A stretch of 64,000 bases of DNA, from contig NZ_JAANOQ010000004.1 of assembly GCF_011305415.1 (NCBI RefSeq), positions 124,001 to 188,000 on the forward strand. The letters run 5' to 3'. The notes beneath the pieces were generated by a model, which ran no database searches, had not been told where the DNA came from, and was given only the letters and a program-made list of their open reading frames with translations. The first letter of the stretch is position 1, and the number at the start of each line of letters is the position of its first letter. Shown here piece by piece: positions 43,668 through 53,294 of the stretch. The DNA comes from Flavobacterium bernardetii (GTDB taxonomy: Bacteria > Bacteroidota > Bacteroidia > Flavobacteriales > Flavobacteriaceae). A program made the position numbers and the translations under genes.

Positions 43668-46082
43668 TTAGTTTTTCAAATACTTTTCTAAGAACTGATC
43701 TTGTTCCCATAATAAGTGTAAAATATTATCTTTAGCTGCATAACCATGACTTTCTTTCGGAAGTAAAACCAATCTCACTGGCGCGCCTAAGCCTTTTAAA
43801 GCTTGGAAATAACGCTCAGATTGTAAAGTAAAAGTTCCAGGATTATTATCAGCATCACCGTGAACTAATAATAAAGGCGTTTTCATTTTGTCAGCTGTGT
43901 TAAAAGGCGACATACCTGCATAAATTTCCGGAACATCCCAAAAATTACGTTGCTCACTTTGGAATCCAAATGGTGTTAATGTTCTGTTGTAAGCGCCACT
44001 TCTAGCAATTCCACACGCAAATAAATTAGAATGAGTTAATAAATTGGCTGTCATAAAAGCTCCATAACTGTGTCCGCCAACGGCTACTTTTTTTCTATTG
44101 ATAAAACCTAATTTGTCCACCGCATCAATTGCTGCTTCAGCATTAGAAACCAATTGTGGGATAAATGTATCGTTAGGTTCCGTTTTGTCTTCACCAATAA
44201 TTGGGAAAGAAGCGTCGTCTAAAACCGCATACCCTTTTGTTACCCAATATACAAATGAACCATAGTTTGGAAAGGTAAATTCATTTGGATTTTTATCATT
44301 TTGTCCTGCCGAGTTTTTATCTTTAAATTCTGCTGGATATGCCCAAATTAATAAAGGTAATTTTTCTTTTTTCGCAGCTCTGTCATAATTCGCAGGTAAA
44401 TATAAAGTTCCAGAAAGTTCTACACCATCTTTTCTTTTGTACTTAATTACTTCTTTATAAACATTTTTAATACTTGTGAACGGATTCGCGAAAGCCGTAA
44501 TTTGTGTTAAACTATTTTTCGATTTGATGTTTCTCATGAAATAGTTTGGATACTCATTTTTCGATTGAATCATCACTAAAACTTCACCTTTCTTGAAATC
44601 TTCGACAGACAATAAATCTTCTTTTTTATCAGTATATGTAGAAGTGTAAAGACGTTTAGTTTTTTGTGTTTTTAAATTGAATTCATCAATAAATGGGAAT
44701 TGTCCGTTTTTAGTGAAACCATTTCCAATTAAGTAGACATTGTCATTTTCAATAGCTAAAACATATTTGTTGAATTCATTTCTTTTCGTTTCAAAATCTC
44801 CTGGATCTGAATAAATATCTTGTGAATTTCTATCTGAAATAATTTTTGCTTCTGCAGAAACATTAGATGGATTTACTAAATACGTTTTTGCATTTCTAGT
44901 GTCGTACCAACTGTCGTAAACAATAGCGTAATTGTCATTTCCCCACATAATTCCACCAAATCGTTGCTTTGTTTTGAAGAAAGAAGTGGCTGTGTTTGTA
45001 AAAGGAGCTTCCCAAACAAAAATTTCATCTCTATAAGGCACTTCTTTAGCTTGATCACCTTCGTCTAATGCTTCTACATAAAATAAAGACGCAGGTTTGT
45101 CTGAACGCCAACTCATACTTCTTTTTCCTTTTCTTACCGAAGAAAAACCTTTTGGCATAATTTCATTCAACGCCACTTCGTTTACGATTTTAATTTCTTT
45201 TCCAAAAGCATCATAAACAATGGATTTTTGAGGAAATCTACTTAATGGAACAATGTATGAAAAGGGTTTTTGAATAGTAGTTAACATTAAATATTTTCCA
45301 TCAGGAGAAAAACTTTCGCCAGCATAAATATCAGCAGCTTTAAATAATTCCGTTTTTCCAGAGATTGAAATTTTATATAATTCTGAAGTCACTAACGATT
45401 CGAAATTTGCTTCATCTGTTTTGTTTTTTAATAAATCTTGAAATGTTCTGTTTTGTGATTTTGAACCATCAGCAGTAGAAACAGTTGGTCCTTTTGGTAA
45501 ATTTTTTTTCTCGTCAATTAATGGTTTTTTATTTTTTGGTAACACTTTCACCAATAACGTTTCGTTGTCAATCATCCAATTGAACGGACTTCCTAAATTC
45601 GCATTCAAATTATCAGAAGTAATTTTGGTTGCTGTTGCCGAAACCACATCAATAATCCATAATTCCACTCCAGAATTTGTAGTATTTGTAAACGCAATTT
45701 TCTTTTCGTTTGGCGACCAACTTACATTAGTAATTCTAACATTTTCAGGTAAACCTTTAACTTGAATTTCGTTTTTGTCTTTTACTTTTCTTAATTTCAA
45801 ATTATTAATATAAGTAACTGTGCTCGAGATGTTTGTAGTAGGATTTATTCGTAAACCACCTAAACGCATTTCTTCTTGGTTTAAATCGTCAAGTGTTTTA
45901 TAGGTGTTTCTGTAACTCAACAACATGTATTCTTTTTTCGAATCCATATTTACAGAAGGCGCTCTTTGGTAATCGGCAAGTTCTAAAATTTCTTTAGAAG
46001 GCTTTTGATATGTGACGTTTTCTTGAGCTGTAGCGGCCGAAAAACCCATACCTAAAAACAAGAATGTAAACAGTTTTTTCAT
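43668..46082 (-). CDS. S9 family peptidase, glutamyl-endopeptidase-like
   Basis: 804-residue prolyl-oligopeptidase-type serine peptidase with a signal peptide (FSAATAQ). A long N-terminal beta-propeller (about 25-540) with IAFTNTTNSGVELWI and SFSPDGKYLML-type blades covers a C-terminal alpha/beta-hydrolase domain. The nucleophile is Ser672 in GGHSYGAFMT, the acid is in LVHGDADNNPG, and the His is in ESHGYAAKDN. The N-terminal segment YQRAPSVNMDSKKEYMLL and GGLRINPTTN recall the plant chloroplast glutamyl endopeptidase subgroup; that finer assignment is from memory. It likely degrades peptides in the periplasm. Confidence 0.92.
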   Translation of the reverse strand: MKKLFTFLFLGMGFSAATAQENVTYQKPSKEILELADYQRAPSVNMDSKKEYMLLSYRNTYKTLDDLNQEEMRLGGLRINPTTNISSTVTYINNLKLRKVKDKNEIQVKGLPENVRITNVSWSPNEKKIAFTNTTNSGVELWIIDVVSATATKITSDNLNANLGSPFNWMIDNETLLVKVLPKNKKPLIDEKKNLPKGPTVSTADGSKSQNRTFQDLLKNKTDEANFESLVTSELYKISISGKTELFKAADIYAGESFSPDGKYLMLTTIQKPFSYIVPLSRFPQKSIVYDAFGKEIKIVNEVALNEIMPKGFSSVRKGKRSMSWRSDKPASLFYVEALDEGDQAKEVPYRDEIFVWEAPFTNTATSFFKTKQRFGGIMWGNDNYAIVYDSWYDTRNAKTYLVNPSNVSAEAKIISDRNSQDIYSDPGDFETKRNEFNKYVLAIENDNVYLIGNGFTKNGQFPFIDEFNLKTQKTKRLYTSTYTDKKEDLLSVEDFKKGEVLVMIQSKNEYPNYFMRNIKSKNSLTQITAFANPFTSIKNVYKEVIKYKRKDGVELSGTLYLPANYDRAAKKEKLPLLIWAYPAEFKDKNSAGQNDKNPNEFTFPNYGSFVYWVTKGYAVLDDASFPIIGEDKTEPNDTFIPQLVSNAEAAIDAVDKLGFINRKKVAVGGHSYGAFMTANLLTHSNLFACGIARSGAYNRTLTPFGFQSEQRNFWDVPEIYAGMSPFNTADKMKTPLLLVHGDADNNPGTFTLQSERYFQALKGLGAPVRLVLLPKESHGYAAKDNILHLLWEQDQFLEKYLKN

Positions 46083-46208
46083 TATAATTTGAAGTTAGTA
46101 TTTGAGCCACTAAATTAAGGTTAAATGTAAAGAAGCCAAATTTTTTTACTATATTTTAACATATTTGTAATTATCATGTGCTTAAATATGATTTAATTAT
46201 AAAATTCT

Positions 46209-46216
46209 TAAATTTG
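46209..46216 (+). promoter_or_regulatory. -7 box of fabH-like gene
   Basis: TAAATTTG fits TAnnTTTG, 17 nt before the ATG at 46234. Confidence 0.5.
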
Positions 46217-46233
46217 CACTTTAAACTATAATT

Positions 46234-47241
46234 ATGTGTCATTCAAAAATATCAGGCTTAGGTTATTATGTGCCAGAAAATGTTGTTACCAACGATGATT
46301 TATCAAAAATAATGGATACCAATGACGAATGGATTCAGGAAAGAACCGGAATTAAAGAACGTCGTCATGTAATTAGAGGAGAAGATACCACAACTTCAAT
46401 GGGTGTAAAAGCCGCGGAAATTGCTATTCAACGTGCCAATGTGGCTAAAGAAGATATTGATTTTGTGATTTTTGCTACACTTTCACCAGATTATTATTTC
46501 CCAGGTCCAGGCGTTTTAGTACAACGCGATTTAGGTTTAAGAACAGTTGGTGCATTAGATGTAAGAAATCAATGTTCCGGATTTGTATATGCCATTTCAA
46601 TAGCGGATCAATACATAAAAACTGGGATGTATAAAAATATTTTAGTGATTGGTTCCGAAGTGCATTCTACAGGTTTAGATATGACAGATAGAGGTCGTGG
46701 TGTATCTGTAATTTTTGGAGATGGAGCAGGAGCAGCAGTTTTGTCAAGAGAAGAAGATGTAACCAAAGGAATTTTATCTACACATTTACATTCAGAAGGA
46801 CAACACGCAGAAGAATTAGCATTAGTTGCACCAGGAATGGGGAAAAGATGGGTGACAGATATTATTGCAGATAACGATCCAAATGACGAAAGTTATTATC
46901 CTTATATGAATGGACAATTTGTATTTAAAAATGCAGTCGTTCGTTTTAGCGAAGTGATTAATGAAGGTTTACAAGCAAATAATTTAGAAGTTTCAGATAT
47001 CAACATGTTAGTGCCGCATCAGGCGAATTTAAGAATTTCTCAATTCATACAACAGAAATTTAAATTGTCAGATGATCAAGTGTACAATAATATTATGAAT
47101 TACGGAAATACAACCGCAGCTTCAATTCCAATTGCTTTAACAGAAGCTTGGGAAAAAGGTAAAATTAAGAGTGGCGATTTAGTAGTTTTAGCTGCTTTCG
47201 GTTCTGGTTTTACTTGGGGAAGCGTGATTATTAGATGGTAA
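46234..47241 (+). CDS. 3-oxoacyl-ACP synthase III family protein
   Basis: 335-residue thiolase-fold condensing enzyme related to FabH, which starts fatty-acid chains by joining acetyl-CoA or a branched acyl-CoA to malonyl-ACP. The catalytic triad is Cys114 in RNQCSGF, His262 in VPHQANLRI, and Asn292 in NYGNTTAAS. The GDGAGAAVL and C-terminal GSGFTWGSVIIRW motifs are present. No other fatty-acid gene is adjacent. The subfamily also includes enzymes for other short-chain ketides, so the name FabH is left open. It has a strong terminator after it. Confidence 0.92.
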   Translation: MCHSKISGLGYYVPENVVTNDDLSKIMDTNDEWIQERTGIKERRHVIRGEDTTTSMGVKAAEIAIQRANVAKEDIDFVIFATLSPDYYFPGPGVLVQRDLGLRTVGALDVRNQCSGFVYAISIADQYIKTGMYKNILVIGSEVHSTGLDMTDRGRGVSVIFGDGAGAAVLSREEDVTKGILSTHLHSEGQHAEELALVAPGMGKRWVTDIIADNDPNDESYYPYMNGQFVFKNAVVRFSEVINEGLQANNLEVSDINMLVPHQANLRISQFIQQKFKLSDDQVYNNIMNYGNTTAASIPIALTEAWEKGKIKSGDLVVLAAFGSGFTWGSVIIRW

Positions 47242-47258
47242 TTTCATTATTGATTATA

Positions 47259-47291
47259 AAAAAAGCGTTCAGGATACTTGAACGCTTTTTT
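47259..47291 (+). terminator. Terminator of fabH-like gene
   Basis: 13-bp stem AAAAAAGCGTTCA (47259-47271) with TGAACGCTTTTTT (47279-47291); can act on both strands between the convergent genes. Confidence 0.88.
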
Positions 47292-47292
47292 A

Positions 47293-47320
47293 CTTCAAAC
47301 TTCAAGCTTCATGCTTCTTT
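47293..47320. repeat. Short degenerate heptad array (CTTCAAA-like)
   Basis: Four 7-nt units CTTCAAA, CTTCAAG, CTTCATG, CTTCTTT directly follow, on the minus strand, the receptor stop codon at 47319-47321. Confidence 0.7.
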
Positions 47321-49715
47321 AAAACATTCCGCCACCACCTTGAGTTTCTTGTTTGTCTCTTTGTTTTCTTTGTAATTCTCTGTTTTTTCCACCACCAAAA
47401 TTGTAGTTTAATCCTAAGTAGAATGTTCTACTTTCCCAGTGGAATTCACCAACGCTTTTGTATGGAATACTACCTTCAAATCCAAAATGCATCGTATTGA
47501 AAACGTCATTTAAACGAGCAGAAAGTGTACCTTTTCCTTTTAAGATAGAGTAATTCGCACCTAAATCCATTTTATACATCGCTTTTCTTTCAAATTGAAG
47601 TCCTAAATCTCTTCCTCTATACATTCCAAATAAATTGAACTTTAAGTTTTTTGTAGCAGTAAAAGTGTTGTTCATTCTTGCGTTAAAAGTAGCCACGTCA
47701 ACTTCTCCGTTTTCCATAGCTCCATTGTCTAGGTTCTCAACTGTTCCTCTAACTGTTTTAAAATACACATCAGCACTAGCGTTTGTAGACCACCATTTAG
47801 TTAATTTCAAATTCGCATTAACTTCTAAACCTAATTGGTTGTTGTCCTTAAAATTGTCAAAAGACATAATATTAAAGTTCGTATCGTTTGGATCTGTGTA
47901 AATAACTCTCGTAATTTCTGCATTAATTAATCTGTAAAATACAGCAGAAGTTATAGAACCAATTTTCATGTTTCTTGTGTAATTTAATTCAAATGAGTTA
48001 GTAAACTGTGGTTCTAAAGCTGGATTTCCTCTTGATTCCATATTTACAGTTCTCCATTCTCTAATTGGATTAATTTGTCCGTTACTTGGTCGGTCAACAC
48101 GTCTTGTGTAATTAACATTAAACGTATTTTTATCGTCCATTTTGTATGACAAATAAGTAGAAGGATAAACAGTGAAAATTTCATCGGTAATCACAATATT
48201 TGAATTTTCAGCAGGATCAGTTGAATTTTTAACAGGATGAGCATATAAATTATATAATTCAGCTCTAGCTCCAACTTGTGCACTAAATTTTCCGAAAGTC
48301 TTACTGTAATTAGTGTAAAAAGCGTGAATATTTCTATTGTAATCAAACTGGTTTAATGTAGTTTCAGTTGGTTGTAAATCATTAAATGTATTTTCTCCAG
48401 CTTGTAATCTGCTTTCGTAACCTAATTCTAATTTTGCTTTTTCTGAAAGTGGATTAACATAATCAATATTAAATTGTGAATAAGTTGATTTTCCATTAAT
48501 GTCATTCAAACTGTAATCTCCATTTTTTACGAAATGAGATAAATCTTCATTGTTAGTTATAGAATGATTTACTTGAAAATCTATAGTTTCACCTTTTTTC
48601 TTAAAATTATGTTTGAAAGCTAAATCATAAGTTTGTGTCGTGTTTCCGTTATTATTCCAATTGTCTTGAGTTTCATCTGGTCGACTTAAATAATCGGAAA
48701 AAGTTTTCGATTGTCCTTTTCCATCAAAGAAATTTAAATTAGTAAAAAAAGATAAAGTATTGTTGTCGTTAATATAGTAATCGGCACCAAGTTTTACTAA
48801 ATGTGAAGTGTTAACATTTGAAAATTTAAAATCTTGATAGTTTTCGTAAGTAAGTCTTTCACTATCTACAAAACCAAAATTTCTATTTTTTCCATGATTA
48901 AAACCATAATTTGTATAGAAATTTACTTTTCCAACTTTATAATTCAAGTTTACAGATTGATTCGTCTTTGGAGTCACACCAACTGTTAACCCAGATGTAA
49001 TGCTTCCATTAAAACCCTTTTGACTGTTTTTATTCAAAATAATATTGATAATTCCACTATTTCCTTCTGGATTGTACTTTGCAGATGGATTAGTAATTAA
49101 TTCAACTTGCTTAATTGAAGCAGACGGAATTTGTTGTAACAATTGTCCAGCATCAATATTGGTTGGTTTTCCGTCAATTAAAACTCTAACATTGCTGTTT
49201 CCACGTAAGCTTAATTCTTTAGTTTGCGGATCAATACTAACTGTTGGAATATTATTGAAAATTTCAGAAGCCGTAGTTCCCGAAGCAATTAAATCTTTTC
49301 CAATGGTAACTACTTTTCTATCTGCTTTTTGTTCAATTGTTGAGCGTTCTTTAACAATAGAAACTGTTTCTATCGTATTAGATTCTACTTCTAAAGTAAT
49401 ATTTCCAAAATTAATTTCTTTGCTTTCTTCAGATAAATTGATTGCTCTTGATGCATCTTTATATCCAATGAAATTTACCTTTAAGGTTAAGTTTTTTAAT
49501 TCTAAGTTTTTGATTTCAAAACTTCCGTCTTCTTTAGTTGAAACTCCAGCTACTGGTTTCGTTCCATCCAAAACACTAACCGTTGAAAAGCCAACTGGCT
49601 CATTTGTTGTTTTGTCAATGATTTTTCCAGAAACAACACCTAGTTTGGTTTCTTGTGCCATCAAATTTGTGGCGACAAATAGCAATACAATGCTAAAAAT
49701 TTTAATTAATTTCAT
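47319..49715 (-). CDS. TonB-dependent outer-membrane receptor 2
   Basis: 798 residues with a signal peptide (LLFVATNLMAQ). A CarboxypepD_reg-like domain (about 27-105, VSGKIIDKTTNEPVGFSTV) precedes a plug (about 118-225, with NVRVLIDGKPTNIDAGQLL and ITNPSAKYNPEGNSGIINI) and a long barrel. The barrel ends with FYLGLNYNFGGG and an unusual tail rich in Arg, Gln and Gly (RKQRDKQETQGGGGMF). The family is the PF14905-type outer membrane beta-barrel protein. No SusD partner is adjacent, so the nutrient is unknown; a siderophore or peptide is possible. Its -7 box is at 49765-49772. Confidence 0.92.
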   Translation of the reverse strand: MKLIKIFSIVLLFVATNLMAQETKLGVVSGKIIDKTTNEPVGFSTVSVLDGTKPVAGVSTKEDGSFEIKNLELKNLTLKVNFIGYKDASRAINLSEESKEINFGNITLEVESNTIETVSIVKERSTIEQKADRKVVTIGKDLIASGTTASEIFNNIPTVSIDPQTKELSLRGNSNVRVLIDGKPTNIDAGQLLQQIPSASIKQVELITNPSAKYNPEGNSGIINIILNKNSQKGFNGSITSGLTVGVTPKTNQSVNLNYKVGKVNFYTNYGFNHGKNRNFGFVDSERLTYENYQDFKFSNVNTSHLVKLGADYYINDNNTLSFFTNLNFFDGKGQSKTFSDYLSRPDETQDNWNNNGNTTQTYDLAFKHNFKKKGETIDFQVNHSITNNEDLSHFVKNGDYSLNDINGKSTYSQFNIDYVNPLSEKAKLELGYESRLQAGENTFNDLQPTETTLNQFDYNRNIHAFYTNYSKTFGKFSAQVGARAELYNLYAHPVKNSTDPAENSNIVITDEIFTVYPSTYLSYKMDDKNTFNVNYTRRVDRPSNGQINPIREWRTVNMESRGNPALEPQFTNSFELNYTRNMKIGSITSAVFYRLINAEITRVIYTDPNDTNFNIMSFDNFKDNNQLGLEVNANLKLTKWWSTNASADVYFKTVRGTVENLDNGAMENGEVDVATFNARMNNTFTATKNLKFNLFGMYRGRDLGLQFERKAMYKMDLGANYSILKGKGTLSARLNDVFNTMHFGFEGSIPYKSVGEFHWESRTFYLGLNYNFGGGKNRELQRKQRDKQETQGGGGMF

Positions 49716-49764
49716 TAGATTTTTTTTGATTATTAAAGTTGATTGATGATTTTTAAAAACGGTG

Positions 49765-49772
49765 CAAAACTA
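49765..49772 (-). promoter_or_regulatory. -7 box of TonB-dependent receptor 2
   Basis: TAGTTTTG on the minus strand fits TAnnTTTG, 49 nt before the ATG at 49715. Confidence 0.4.
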
Positions 49773-49886
49773 TTTAACTATTGTTTATTCTTTGTTAATT
49801 GTTTACTAATAATTTTCGCGATTTTACTGTTAGACAAAATTTGTACATTTTTGTTACAAATCGACTTTTCAATTCGTTAAAAATTC

Positions 49887-49894
49887 TATCTTTG
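49887..49894 (+). promoter_or_regulatory. -7 box of argS
   Basis: TATCTTTG fits TAnnTTTG, 21 nt before the ATG at 49916. Confidence 0.55.
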
Positions 49895-49915
49895 CACGCT
49901 ATTAAAAAAACGATT

Positions 49916-51694
49916 ATGTCTTTACAAGAACTACTTTCCGCACCCATTCAAAATGCCGTTGAACAACTGTTTCAAATTTCTATGGAACGCGTTGAATTTC
50001 AATCGACTAAAAAAGATTTTGAAGGTGATATCACTATGGTGGTTTTTCCATTGGTAAAACAGATTAAAGGAAATCCTGTAGAGATTGGAACAAAAATTGG
50101 TGAGTATTTAGTTGAAAATGTTGCTGAGGTAGCTAAATTCAACGTGGTTGCTGGGTTTTTAAATCTTGTAATTTCAGATAAATATTACCTAGAATATTTC
50201 AATAGTATAAAAAATACTGAAAAATTCGGATTCGTAACTCCTAAAGAAGGCGAAAAAGCGATTATGGTGGAATATTCTTCACCTAACACAAATAAACCTT
50301 TGCATTTAGGACACGTAAGAAATAATTTATTAGGTTATTCAGTTGCAGAAATCATCAAAGCTTCTGGAAAAAAAGTCTATAAAACACAAATTATCAACGA
50401 CAGAGGAATTCATATTTGTAAATCTATGTTGGCTTGGCAGAAATTCGGAAACGGACAAACTCCAGAATCTACAGGTTTAAAAGGTGATAAATTGGTTGGG
50501 AATTTTTATGTGGAATTTGATAAAGCCTACAAAGTTGAAATTGCTGCTTTAATGGCAGAAGGGAAAACTGAAGAAGAAGCCAAAAAACAAGCACCACTTA
50601 TTTTAGAAGCACAACAAATGCTTTTAGATTGGGAAAACGGAAAACCAGAAGTAATCGAGCTTTGGAAAACCATGAACCAATGGGTGTATGATGGTTTTGC
50701 TGTGACTTATAATAATTTAGGCGTAGATTTCGATAGTTATTATTATGAAAGTAATACGTATTTATTAGGAAAAGATGTAGTAGAAGAAGGTTTAAATAGT
50801 GGTGTTTTCTTTAGAAAAGAAGATGGTTCGGTTTGGATTGATTTAACGGCTGATGGTTTAGATGAAAAAATTGTATTGCGTTCAGATGGAACTTCTGTGT
50901 ACATGACGCAAGATATCGGAACCGCTATCCAACGTGTTAGAGATTTTTCTGATATTGGTGGAATGGTATACACGGTTGGAAATGAGCAAGATTACCATTT
51001 TAAAGTATTGTTCTTAATTCTGAAAAAATTAGGTTACGATTGGTCACAACATTTATTCCATTTATCTTACGGAATGGTGGAATTACCAACTGGAAAAATG
51101 AAATCTCGTGAAGGAACAGTTGTAGATGCAGATGATTTAATGGAAGAAATGACGGCAACTGCGCAACAAATTTCTGAAGATTTAGGAAAATTAGAAGGGT
51201 ATTCTGAAGAAGAAAAAGCAAGTTTATACAACACTATCGGTTTAGGCGCGTTGAAATATTACATGTTAAAAGTGGATCCGAAAAAACAAATGATGTTCAA
51301 TCCTGAAGAATCAGTTGATTTTAATGGGAATACAGGACCATTTATTCAATATACTTACGCTCGTATTCAATCTATTTTAAGAAAAGCGACTTTCGATTAT
51401 AGTAACGAAGTAACACTTGCTGATTTACACGAAAAAGAAAAAGAATTAATCAAACAAGTACAATTATTCCCTGAAGTAATTCAAAGTGCGGCAGAAAATC
51501 ATAGTCCAGCTTTAGTTGCGAATTACACCTACGATTTAGTAAAAGAATTCAATTCCTTCTATCAAAATGTTTCGATTTTAGGAGAAGACAATTTAGATAA
51601 AAAAGTATTCAGAGTGCAATTATCAAATTCAGTAAGCAACGTAATCAAAAACGCTTTTGGATTATTAGGAATTAGTGTTCCTGAACGTATGTAA
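49916..51694 (+). CDS. argS: Arginyl-tRNA synthetase
   Basis: Class I aminoacyl-tRNA synthetase charging tRNA-Arg, 592 residues. The HIGH-equivalent signature is NTNKPLHLGHVRNN near residue 120, and the KMSKS-like loop is TGKMKSREGT. The Arg-specific N-terminal Add1 domain (about 1-100) and the C-terminal DALR anticodon-binding domain (about 465-592, FIQYTYARIQSILRKA onward to LLGISVPERM) are present. I chose the ATG at 49916 (MSLQELLSA) because a -7 box lies just upstream; a longer frame into that region would not be translated. It is followed by a repeat-rich 140-bp gap. Confidence 0.97.
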   Translation: MSLQELLSAPIQNAVEQLFQISMERVEFQSTKKDFEGDITMVVFPLVKQIKGNPVEIGTKIGEYLVENVAEVAKFNVVAGFLNLVISDKYYLEYFNSIKNTEKFGFVTPKEGEKAIMVEYSSPNTNKPLHLGHVRNNLLGYSVAEIIKASGKKVYKTQIINDRGIHICKSMLAWQKFGNGQTPESTGLKGDKLVGNFYVEFDKAYKVEIAALMAEGKTEEEAKKQAPLILEAQQMLLDWENGKPEVIELWKTMNQWVYDGFAVTYNNLGVDFDSYYYESNTYLLGKDVVEEGLNSGVFFRKEDGSVWIDLTADGLDEKIVLRSDGTSVYMTQDIGTAIQRVRDFSDIGGMVYTVGNEQDYHFKVLFLILKKLGYDWSQHLFHLSYGMVELPTGKMKSREGTVVDADDLMEEMTATAQQISEDLGKLEGYSEEEKASLYNTIGLGALKYYMLKVDPKKQMMFNPEESVDFNGNTGPFIQYTYARIQSILRKATFDYSNEVTLADLHEKEKELIKQVQLFPEVIQSAAENHSPALVANYTYDLVKEFNSFYQNVSILGEDNLDKKVFRVQLSNSVSNVIKNAFGLLGISVPERM

Positions 51695-51750
51695 CTTCGA
51701 GAACCTCAGTTACCGTGGCTTCAGATGTTGAGTGGGCTTAGTTCTCGAAG
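51695..51750. repeat. Imperfect palindromic repeat after argS
   Basis: CTTCGAGAAC (51695-51704) pairs perfectly with GTTCTCGAAG (51741-51750); inside, CTCA and TGAG can also pair. It resembles a family of REP-like intergenic sequences known in Bacteroidota (CTTCGA...CTCAG core), a recollection. Confidence 0.65.
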
Positions 51751-51783
51751 CCAAAATAAAAGGAATTTCATAAAAAAATAAAC

Positions 51784-51819
51784 CCTTGCGAACTTTGCGA
51801 AATCCTTGCGAACTTTGCG
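51784..51819. repeat. Direct repeat CCTTGCGAACTTTGCG, two copies
   Basis: Two identical 16-nt copies at 51784-51799 and 51804-51819 with a 4-nt spacer AAAT, 18 nt before the SGNH operon start. Confidence 0.9.
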
Positions 51820-51836
51820 GTTAAGAACAAATAAAA

Positions 51837-53294
51837 GTGAACCAAAACAAATCATATTTCTTTCAATCGTGGCTAATTGTAGTAATTGCAATTGCATCTT
51901 TTATTGGATTTAAGTCGTTTTTACCTAAAAAACTTTTTCCAGATTCTACTGCCAATAGTAAAAATGTTGTGGTGGATAGTTTGATGTTAGAAGCGGTTGC
52001 AGAAAGCGGAAATCTTTCTGAAGAAGATACTTTGACAAACAAAACCATATCATTTGTTTCGAATCCACTTGGAATTAAATTTTCTAGTGAAAAATTCGAA
52101 CAATATAAAGGGTATCAGTATTTGATTCCGTTTTTCGAAAAATTATACCAATTAGAAGTCAACAAAAAAGGAAAAGCGCGTATTGCATACTTCGGAGATT
52201 CTATGACCGATGGTGATATGATTGTGCAAGATGTTCGTACACAATTTCAAAGTATTTTTGGTGGAGAAGGTGTAGGTTTTGTAAATATTACATCAGAATC
52301 TGCAGGTTCAAGAGGTTCAATTATTCACGAATTTTCTCCAAACTGGAAAGCACAATCGTACTTAAAAACTAAAAGTCCTTTACGTTCATTTGGTGTAAAT
52401 GGTTCGGTGTTTTTTGCAAAAGATACTGCTAATCCTACTTGGGTAAAATATAAAGCAGGAAGAAATCGTTTTTCAACATCCTTAAATACGCCAACTTTAT
52501 TTTACGGAAGTTCAAAAAATAAAAAAGGAAGTTTACGTCAAATTTTCGGAAAAGATACGGTTTACAAAAAGTTGAATACCAATTCAATGTTGAATACAAC
52601 TCAAGTTGCTGGTGATGTTAAAAATGTAAAAGTAAATTTCATAAATGCCGATTCGATTCCGTTTTATGGGTTTAATTTCGATAATGGAAAAGGAATTCAT
52701 GTCGATAATTTTTCATCTCGTGGAAATTCTGGCTTACCATTAGGTTCGTTGAATGTTGATTTGATGAACGCCTTTCAACAAAAATTAGGCTACGATTTAA
52801 TCATTCTACAATTTGGAACCAACGTATTGAATTATGGTTCGTTAAATTATTCTTGGTACGAAAGAAAAATGACTTCAGTTGTCAATCACGTAAAAGAATG
52901 TTTTCCAGGTGCAGCCATTTTAATCATCACAACAGCAGATAAAGCTACTAAATACGACATGCAAATGAAATCTGATTCGGCTGTTTCGCCTTTAGTGATG
53001 GCGCAAAAACGTTATGCAGTAAAATCAGAAGCTGGTTTAGTCAATTTATATACGTTAATGGGTGGCGATGGTTCGATGGTAAAATGGGTAGAAAATGTTC
53101 CAGCTAAAGCGAATAAAGATTACACGCATTTTAATCATAGAGGTGCGAAAGAAATTGCACAACTGATTTATAAACAAATAGATACAGGTTATCAAGAATA
53201 TAAAAAATTACGAGCTTTGGCTAAGAAAAAAGCAAAACCAAAAGCGGTTGTAAGTGATACTGTTCCTGTAATTAACGATACTTTAAATGAATAA
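51837..53294 (+). CDS. SGNH/GDSL hydrolase, first gene of surface O-acylation operon
   Basis: 485 residues: one N-terminal membrane helix (about 10-28), a spacer, then an SGNH domain (about 113-450). Block I is AYFGDSMTDGD with Ser122, block III is QFGTNVLNYG (Asn329), and the C-terminal DxxH is Asp428/His431 in KDYTHFNHRG. A beta-rich insertion (about 165-290) separates blocks I and III. The C-terminus is Lys-rich (LAKKKAKPKAV). The GTG at 51837 is the start by reading-frame context. It overlaps the next SGNH gene by 8 bp, so together with the MBOAT gene it probably handles acyl groups on a surface glycan or peptidoglycan; the polymer is unidentified. Confidence 0.88.
   Translation: MNQNKSYFFQSWLIVVIAIASFIGFKSFLPKKLFPDSTANSKNVVVDSLMLEAVAESGNLSEEDTLTNKTISFVSNPLGIKFSSEKFEQYKGYQYLIPFFEKLYQLEVNKKGKARIAYFGDSMTDGDMIVQDVRTQFQSIFGGEGVGFVNITSESAGSRGSIIHEFSPNWKAQSYLKTKSPLRSFGVNGSVFFAKDTANPTWVKYKAGRNRFSTSLNTPTLFYGSSKNKKGSLRQIFGKDTVYKKLNTNSMLNTTQVAGDVKNVKVNFINADSIPFYGFNFDNGKGIHVDNFSSRGNSGLPLGSLNVDLMNAFQQKLGYDLIILQFGTNVLNYGSLNYSWYERKMTSVVNHVKECFPGAAILIITTADKATKYDMQMKSDSAVSPLVMAQKRYAVKSEAGLVNLYTLMGGDGSMVKWVENVPAKANKDYTHFNHRGAKEIAQLIYKQIDTGYQEYKKLRALAKKKAKPKAVVSDTVPVINDTLNE

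Noticed and set aside
49045..49746. 233-codon open frame antisense to the TonB-dependent receptor
   Set aside because: Fully inside the receptor gene on the other strand; its product has no recognisable domain and the receptor frame is clearly the real one.
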